Part shown: positions 56,344-64,000 of the stretch, in pieces
Position numbering within the stretch: position 1 is the first letter of the stretch
Layout of the letters: each line of letters begins with the position of its first letter
Assembly (NCBI RefSeq): GCF_039555335.1
Contig: NC_092637.1
Location: 40,326,526 to 40,390,525, forward strand
Origin: Amphiura filiformis
Taxonomy: Eukaryota > Echinodermata > Ophiuroidea > Amphilepidida > Amphiuridae
Direction of reading: 5' to 3'
Length of the DNA: 64,000 bases
Notes under the pieces: model-generated
What the model saw: only the letters and a program-made list of their open reading frames with translations
Told to the model about the DNA's origin: nothing
Databases searched by the model: none
Position numbers and translations under genes: made by a program

Positions 56344-58312
56344 TAAAATCAAACTGCTATCTACTGAAGATAGCATTAAATTCCTTAACAAATCAAACTG
56401 CTATCTACTGAAGATAGCATTAAATTCCTCAACAAATCACACTGCTATCTACTAAAGATAGCATTAAATTCCTTAACAAATCAAACTGCTATCTACTGAA
56501 GATGGCATTAAAGTCCTTAACCAATCACACTGCTATCTACTGAAGATAGCATTAAATTCCTTAACAAATCAAACTGCTATCTACTGAAGATAGCCTTAAA
56601 TTCCTTATCAAATCGAACTGCTATCTACTGAAGATAGCCTTAAAGTCCCTAACAAATCAAACTGCTATCTACTGAAGATAGCATTAAATTCCTCAACAAA
56701 TCACACTGCTATCTACTGAAGATAGCATTAAATTCCTTAACAAATCAAACTGCTATCTACTGAAGATGGCATTAAATTCCTTAACAAATCACACTGTTAT
56801 CTACTGAAGATAGCATTAAATTCCTTAACAAATCAAACTGCTATCTACTGAGGATAGCCTTAAATTCCTTAACAAATCAGACTGCTATCTACTGAAGATA
56901 ACATTAAATTCCTTAACAAATCAAACTGCTGTCTACTGAAGATAGCATTAAATTCCTCAACAGATCAAACTGCTATCTACTAAAGATAGCATTAACTTCC
57001 TTAACAAATCAAACTGCTATCTACTGAAGATAGCATTAAATTCCTTAACAAATTACACTGTTTTTTACTGAAGATGGGATTTAATGCCTTAACAAATTGA
57101 CATAATATGTACTAAAAATAGCATTAAATTCCGTAACAAATCAAACTGCTATCTATTGAAGATAGCATTTATTCCTCAACAAATCAAACTGCTATCTACT
57201 GAAGATAGCATTAAATTCCTTAACAAATCAAACTGCTGTCTACTGAAGATGGCATTAAATTTCTTAACAAATTAACCTGTTTTATACTGAAGATGGGATT
57301 TAATTCCTTAACAAATTGACCTATGTACTAAAAATAGCATTAAATTTCTTAACAAATCAAGCTGCTATCTACTGAAGATAGCATTAAATTCCTTAACCAA
57401 TCAAACTGCTATCTACTGAAGATAGCATTAAATTCCTTAAAAAATCAAACTGCTGTCTACTGAAGATAGCATTAAATTCCTTAACAAATCAAACTGCTAT
57501 CTACTGAAGATGGCATAAAATTCCTTAACAAATCAAACTGCTATCTACTGAAGATAGCATTAAATTCCTTAAAAATCAAACTGCTGTCTACTGAAGATAG
57601 CATTAAATTCCTTAACAAATCAAACTGCTATCTACTGAAGATAGCATTAAATTCCTCAACAAATCAAACTGCTATATGCTGAAGATAGCATTCAATTCCT
57701 TAACAAATCAAACTGCTATCTACTGAAGATAGCATTAAATTCCTCAACAAATCACACTGCTATCTACTGAAGATAGCATTAAATTCCTTAACAAATCAAA
57801 CTGCTATCTACTGAAGATAGTATTAAATTCCTTAACAAATCGAACTGCTATCTACTGAAGATATCCTTAAAGTCCTTAACAAATCAAACTGCTATCTACT
57901 GAAGATAGCATTAAATTCCTCAACAAATCACACTGCTATCTACTGAAGATAGCATTAAACTCCTTAACAAATCAAACTGCTATCTACTGAAGATAGCATT
58001 AAATTCCTTAACAAATCAAACTGCTATCTACTGAAGATAGCCTTAAATTCCTTATCAAATCGAACTGCTATCTACTGAAGATAGCCTTAAAGTCCTTAAC
58101 AAATCAAACTGCTATCTACTGAAGATAGCATTAAAGTCCTCAACAAATCACACTGAAGATAGCATTAAATTCCTATCAAATCACACTGCTACTGAAGATA
58201 GCATTAAATTCCTTAACAAATCAAACTGCTATCTACTGAAGATGGCATTAAATTCCTTAACAAATCACACTGCTATCTACTGAAGATAGCATTAAATTCC
58301 TCAAAAAATCAA
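56344..58312 (+). repeat. 44-bp satellite, forward block 2
   Basis: About 44 units forward again. 56,400-57,260 duplicates about 54,240-55,350, apart from a loss of about five units. Units near 58,150-58,200 are truncated as the block ends. Confidence 0.96.
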
Positions 58313-58781
58313 AGTAACGAAGTGGTATATTTTTATCCTAGAACAGTTTAGATCTTTAATAAAAAAAAAACCCGTGTATCAAAACTAAAGCTACATACAA
58401 ACGAAGTATGAAGAAACTATTTATCGTATTTTGGGCAGATGTTCTATCTGCCGTTTTACATGAGGAAGGGTGCGCTCTATATTCAGTAACACAGAGCTTG
58501 CAAAATGTGTTTCTAAAATGTATAAAATTTGTACTCTAAATAACTAACATATATAGGCACAAACTACTATTGGGTACAATGAATGTTGTAATAGCAAGAC
58601 AGATTAATTAAAATAACCACGCATGGGAATGATGGCGATGTTCAACAGATTGCTCCCTGATCGTCATGACATTTTTGTTGCGATCAATTACGTTTTCGGG
58701 GCGAGGGTATAACTTGAGATATTATTAAAGGTTATGCAACAAGACTAGGGGAATATCGATTTGTCAATTTTAAAGTACAAA
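58313..58781. other. Unique spacer between convergent satellite blocks
   Basis: About 470 bp unrelated to the satellite, with normal composition and no ORF of note. It includes GCAGATGTTCTATCTGC, a short hairpin, near 58,435. It is flanked by forward units on the left and reverse units on the right. Confidence 0.8.
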
Positions 58782-60343
58782 ATGCTATCTTCAGTAGATA
58801 GCAGTTTGATTTGTTAAGGAATTTAATGCTATCTTCAGTAGATAGCAGTTTGATTTGTTGAGGAATTTAATGCTATCTTCAGTAGATAGCAGTTTAATTT
58901 GTTAAGGAATTTAATGCTATCTTCAGTAGATATCAGTTTGATTTGTTAAGGAATTTAATGCTATCTTCAGTAGATAGCAGATTGATTTGTTGAGGAATGT
59001 AATGCTATCTTCAGTAGATAGCAGGTCGATTTGATAAGAAATTTAATGCTATCTTCAGTAGATAGCAGTTTGATTTGTTAAGGAATTTAATGCTATCTTC
59101 AGTAGATAACAGGTCGATTTGTTAAAGCATTTAATGCTATCTTCAGTAGATAGCAGTTTGATTTGTTAAGGAATTTAATGCTATCTTCAGTAGATAGCAG
59201 ATTGATTTGTTGAGGAATGTAATGCTATCTTCAGTAGATAGCAGGTCGATTTGATAAGAAATTTAATGCTATCTTCAGTAGATAGCAGTTTGATTTGTTA
59301 AGGAATTTAATGCTATCTTCAGTAGATAGCAGATTGATTTGTTGAGGAATTTAATGCTATCTTCAGTAGATAGCAGTTTGATTTGTTAAGGAATTTAATG
59401 TTATCTTCAGTATAAAACAGGTTAATTTGTTAAGGAATTTAATGCTATCATCAGTAGATAGCAGTTTGATTTGTTATGGAATTTAATGCTATCTTCAGTA
59501 GATAGCAGTTTGATTTGTTGATGGAATTTAATGCTATCTTCAGTAGATAGCAGTTTGATTTGTTAAGGAATTTAATGCTATCTTCAGTAGATAGCAGTTT
59601 GATTTGTTAAGGAATTTAATGCTATCTTCAGTAGATAGCAGTTTGATTTGTTAAGGAATTTAATGCTATCTTCAGTAGATAGCAGTTTGATTTGTTATGG
59701 AATTTAATGCTATCTTCAGTAGATAGCAGTTTGATTTGTTATGGAATTTAATGCTATCTTCAGTAGATAGCAGTTTGATTTGTTAAGGAATTTAATGCTA
59801 TCTTCAGTAGATAGCAGTTTGATTTGTTAAGGAATTTAATGCTATCTTCAGTAGATAGCAGTTTGATTTGTTAAGGAATTTAATGCTGTCTTCAGTAGAT
59901 AGCAGTTTGATTTGTTGAGGAATTTAAGGCTATCTTCAGTAGATAGCAGTTTGATTTTTTAAGGAATTTAATGCTATCTTCAGTAGATAGCAGTTTGATT
60001 TGTTAAGGAATTTAATGCTATTTTTAGTATATAGGTCAATTTTTGAAGGCATTAAATCCCATCTTCAGTTAAAAACAGGGTAATTTGTTAAGGAATTTAA
60101 TGCCATCTTCAGTAGATAGTAGTTTAATTTGTTAAGGAATTGATGCTATCTTCAGTAAATAGTTCTATTTGTTAGGGATTGTATGCTATCTTCAGTAGAT
60201 AACAGATCGATTTGTTAAGGAATATAATCCCATCATCAGTTTGAGGCAGTTTGATTTGTTAAGGAATTTAATGCTATCTTCAGTAGATAGCAGTTTGATT
60301 TGCTGAGGAATTTAATGCTATCTTCAGTAGATAGCAGTTTGAT
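58782..60343 (-). repeat. 44-bp satellite, terminal inverted block
   Basis: About 35 units in reverse orientation, many nearly identical at 59,520-59,880. The final units near 60,100-60,250 are diverged, as at the opposite edge of the array. Confidence 0.96.
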
Positions 60344-61044
60344 AATTTTATTTTGTAGTGCGAGATGTAAAGAAAAACTTAAGGTTACCAACTATTTTGC
60401 GATTTAGTAGTTCACAGCATCTTGCAAATGGTAGTGAACTTTTGCAAGTGTTTTTATTGATCATTCCATAGCGAATTTGTAGAAGCATTCAAACATCACA
60501 TTAATGTACTTTTGTAGGCCCTGAAACAACAACACTTTTGTAAAACGTACACAACTCATTAACAACAACAATAAATCAAGCAAGTTTTTTAAAGAATATG
60601 ATTTTGACAATGATTTTTTGGGCTGCTTAGACCAATAATAATAATAATAATCTCGTGAGTTTCTTCCAAGAATAAAGACTTGATAATCCAAAACCAATCC
60701 CAATTCAGTCAGTAAGCCTCAGCCATTTTGCCCCACCACAATTGCTTCCACACTTAATATTGTGTCCTATTTTTCCACATGTTTTAAGGGGTATACGTGC
60801 GAGCGTGCATTGACATACAATTGCAGCGCTTTAGTTTGAAAGGTCAATTGCCTCGTTCAATGTTAAGATAAGGCTACATCTTAGAACATTGACACACATT
60901 ACATGTCGTAACGTATTCGTGTGCAGGTGGAAACATCTTTTGAAATAACGCTCTTGAGATTTGGAACATTTTTCTTTAAGTGGTCAGAAATAAGTTCTGC
61001 TTAGTTTCAATGCGAAATGGATGAAATGTCATGAACTTAACAAT
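60344..61044. other. Flank between satellite and Helentron-like elements
   Basis: No gene supported. A short (AAT)n run lies at 60,634-60,650. Confidence 0.4.
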
Positions 61045-62456
61045 AACTAGACTTAGCTGTGGTCTAAGACCACGAACACAGCCGTGTTGTGACCCTTTAA
61101 TCACCTTTGACCCCAAAATATATGAAAACCCGATAGACATTGGCTAATGTCAATGCACGTGTCCACGTGGCATCACTTTGCTATGCTTTTTGTGGCAGAA
61201 GGGGTATTTTGAAGGTATATCGTTTTATACCGGAAGTGACCCCTTACTGACCTTTGACCAGAAATGTGTGTACACTATATAAACACTGTGTTATAACAAT
61301 GCATGCGTGCAAGTGGCGTCACTGTCCTACGTAATTTGTGGAAGAAGAAGCATTTTAAAGGTATTTCGTTTTATTCCGGAAGTGACCCCTTAATGACCTT
61401 TGACCCCAAATAAAATAATACCACATATAAACTGGGTAACCACAATTCATGTGTGAACATACCGTTACTGTCCTATGTTTTTCTTAGCAAATAAAATTTT
61501 TTGAAGGTTTTTCGTTTTATACCGGAAGTGACCCCTTAATGACCTTTGACCCCAAATCTGTGTACACCCTATAGACACTGGGTAATAACAATGCATGTGT
61601 GCAAGTGGCGTCTCTGTCCCACATAATCTGTGGAAGAAGATGCATTTTAAAGGTATTTCGTTTTATACCGGAAGTGACCCCTTAATGAGATTTGACCCCA
61701 AATACAAAAATACCACATATACATTGGGTGACTGCAGATCATGTGTGAGCATACCGTTACTGTCCCATGTTTTACTTAGCTAATAAAAATTTTTGAAGGT
61801 ATTTCGTTTTATACCGGAAGTGACCCCTTAATGACCTTTGACCCCGAATCTGTGTACACCCCATAGACACTGGGTAATAACAATGCATGTGTGCAAGTGG
61901 CGTCTCTGTCCCACATAATTTGTGGAAGAAGATGCATTTTAAAGGTATTTCTTTTATACCGGAAGTGACCCTTAATGAGCTTTGACCCCAAATAAAAAAA
62001 TACCACATATACATTGGGTGACTGCTGATCATATGTGAACAAACCGTTACTGTGCTATGTTTTACTTAGCTAATACAAATTTTTGAAGGTTTTTCGTTTT
62101 ATACCAGAAGTGACCCCTTAATGACCTTTGACCCCAAATCTGTGTACACCACATAGACATTGGGTAATGACAATGCATGTGTGCAAGTGGGGTCGCTGTC
62201 CTACGTAAGTTGTGGGAGAAGATGCATTTTAGTTGAAATCACGTTTTGACCCTGTGACCCCTGCGTGACCTTTGACCCCGCGAGTTTCATGTGACATGTA
62301 GGGGCATGGTCATTGATCATTGTGACCAAGTTAGGTCAAAATCGATGTAAGCATGTGAGTGCTAGAGCAAATGTAATGGTTGACAGAAAGAAGAAGAAGA
62401 AGAAGAAAGAACCTGTAAGAAAAAAGACACAGCCGTGACTAACGTCACGGCTGTGT
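61045..62456. mobile_element. Helentron-like (HINE-type) element, copy 1
   Basis: The left end has the palindrome GTGGTCTAAGACCAC followed by ACACAGCCGTG. The interior is about nine repeats of 146 bp. Next come a (GAA)n run (62,390-62,410) and the hairpin ACACAGCCGTGAC/GTCACGGCTGTGT, ending AACTAA. Internal satellite-like repeats, a microsatellite and a terminal hairpin match the architecture known for non-autonomous Helentrons (pearl-like elements of bivalves, DINE-1 of flies). No Rep/helicase is present. Confidence 0.65.
61101..62279 (+). repeat. 146-bp tandem repeats with DR1-like TGACCTTTGACCCC
   Basis: The motif starts at 61,101 (TCACC variant), 61,248, 61,394, 61,540, 61,686 (variant), 61,832, 61,976 (variant), 62,122 and 62,266, so spacing is 144-147. 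Two unit types alternate, giving a 292-bp higher-order period: one with CACCCCATAGACACTGGGTA, the other with ACCACATATACATTGGGT. Confidence 0.92.
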
Positions 62457-62684
62457 AACTAAATATCCAGAGGCGCCACCGGGGGTGGGGCGTCATAAGT
62501 CTCTCTTGGAAAGCAATTAATGAGTTTACAGTGAAAAGTATATAGGCCTACAACTAAAATAGAAAGAATTATACTGTAAGACAGTACTATTCTTTGAATA
62601 TCGTACAAAGTAAAATATAACTAGTGAATTTCAATAACTATAAATTTCAATTGCTATCGCGGCAATGAACAATTAAACTGCACG

Positions 62685-62747
62685 TATTCTGAAGAAAGCA
62701 TTAAATATCGCTAACGAATCTAAATGCTATCTACTGAATATAGTCTT
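62685..62747 (+). repeat. Diverged single unit of the 44-bp satellite
   Basis: Reads TATTCTGAAGAAAGCATTAA, CTAACGAATCTAAATGCTAT and CTACTGAATATAG, clearly the satellite consensus with changes. It is stranded between the two Helentron-like copies. Confidence 0.8.
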
Positions 62748-64000
62748 AACTAGACTTAGCTGTGGTCTAAGACCACAAACACAGCCGTGTTGTGACCCTT
62801 TAATCACCTTTGACCTCAAAATATATGAAAACCCCATAGACATTGGCTAATTTCAATGCACGTGTCCACGTGGCATCACTTTGCTATGCTTTTTGTGGCA
62901 GAAGGTGCATTTTGAAGGTATATCGTTTTATACCGGAAGTGACCCCTTAATGACCTTTGACCCCAAATGTGTGCACACCATATAGACACTGTGTTATAAC
63001 AATGCATGTGTGCAAGTAGCGTCACTGTCCTACGTAATTTGTGGAAGAAGAAGCATTTTAAAGGTATTTCGTTTTATACCGGAAGTGACCCCTTAATGAC
63101 CTTTGACCCCAAATAAAATAATACCACATATAAACTGGGTAACCACAATTCATGTGTGAACATACCGTTACTGTCCTATGTTTTTCTTAGCAAATAAAAA
63201 ATTTTGAAGGTTTTTGTTTTATACCGGAAGTGACCCTTAATGACCTTTGACCCCAAATCTGTGTACACCCCATAGACACTGGGTAATAACAATGCATGTG
63301 TGCAAGTGGCGTCACTGTCCTACATAATCTATGGAAGAAGATGCATTTTAAAAGTATTTCGTTTTATACCGGAAGTGACCCCTTAGTGAGATTTGACCCC
63401 AAATAAAAAAATACCACATATACATTGGGTGACTGCAGATCATGTGTGAACATACCGTTACTGTCCAATGTTTTACTTAGCTAATAAAAATTTTTGAAGG
63501 TATTTCGTTTTATACCGGAAGTGACCCCTTAATGACCTTTGACCCCAAATCTGTGTACACCCCATATACACTGGGTAATAACAATGCATGTGTGCAAGTG
63601 GCGTCTCTGTCCCACATAATTTGTGGAAGAAGATGCATTTTAAAGGTATTTCTTTTTATACCGGAAGTGACCCCTTAATGAGCTTTGACCCCAAATAAAA
63701 AAATACCACCTATACATTGGGTAACTGCAGATCATATGTGAACATACCGTTACTGTGCTATGTTTTACTTAGCTAATAAAATTTTTGAAGGCTTTTCGTT
63801 TTATACCGGAAGTGACCCCTTAATGACCTTTGACCACAAATCTGTGTACACCCCATATACACTGGGTAATAACAATGCATGTGTGCAAGTGGCGTCTCTG
63901 TCCCACATAATTTGTGGAAGAAGATGCATTTTAAAGGTATTTCGGTTTATACCGGAAGTGACCCCTTAATGAGCTTTGACCCCAAATAAAAAAAAATACC
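62748..64000. mobile_element. Helentron-like element, copy 2 (runs off the window)
   Basis: Begins with the same ACTAGACTTAGCTGTGGTCT and GTGGTCTAAGACCAC hairpin as copy 1 and continues as 146-bp repeats with motif starts at 62,804, 62,951, 63,097, 63,241, 63,387, 63,533, 63,679, 63,824 and 63,970. The right end is beyond the window. Confidence 0.7.

Noticed and set aside
49430..60343. CRISPR-like array of regular repeats
   Set aside because: Units follow each other with no variable spacers, the period is 44 bp throughout and the surrounding genes are spliced eukaryotic genes. It is a satellite.

Overview
The window is eukaryotic, AT-rich nuclear DNA. Coding sequence is split by GT-AG introns, and most of the rest is small non-autonomous DNA transposons, tRNA-like retroposon pieces and satellite DNA. 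The three recognisable proteins (a secreted fibrinogen-domain protein, the ER-stress kinase PERK and the ER ubiquitin ligase TMEM129) and the dense TTAA-flanked and foldback elements suggest a marine invertebrate deuterostome such as an echinoderm or hemichordate. That placement is inference; nothing in the sequence fixes the species.

Layout. 1-4,200: repeats, a tRNA-like fragment and the relic of a LINE-type retrotransposon. 4,270-5,118: an uninterrupted fibrinogen-C-domain gene on the + strand whose conserved last residues lie in another frame. 5,341-16,100: a run of foldback/MITE-like elements, two with clear TTAA duplications, and no gene I can support. 16,629-40,123, minus strand: a complete 16-exon EIF2AK3 (PERK) gene. 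The exons join in frame to 1,125 codons, with signal peptide, luminal beta-propeller, one membrane segment and a kinase split by a long insert. 40,124-40,870: a short shared upstream region. 40,871-46,940, + strand: a complete four-exon TMEM129 gene (360 codons) with the cysteine-rich RING end intact. 46,951-48,750: three MITE-like elements. 49,430-60,343: about 10.4 kb of a 44-bp satellite whose every unit contains a short hairpin, with several orientation switches and one 470-bp unique spacer. A smaller array of the same satellite lies in TMEM129 intron 2. 61,045-64,000: two copies of a Helentron-like element built of 146-bp repeats that carry a nuclear-receptor-like direct repeat.

Working together. 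PERK senses unfolded protein in the ER lumen and phosphorylates eIF2alpha. TMEM129 is a membrane E3 ligase in ER-associated degradation. Here they are transcribed divergently from start codons 747 bp apart, so one control region could serve two arms of ER protein quality control. This pairing is the strongest biological observation. The most unusual DNA structure is the hairpin satellite with its inversions, followed by the 146-bp repeats.
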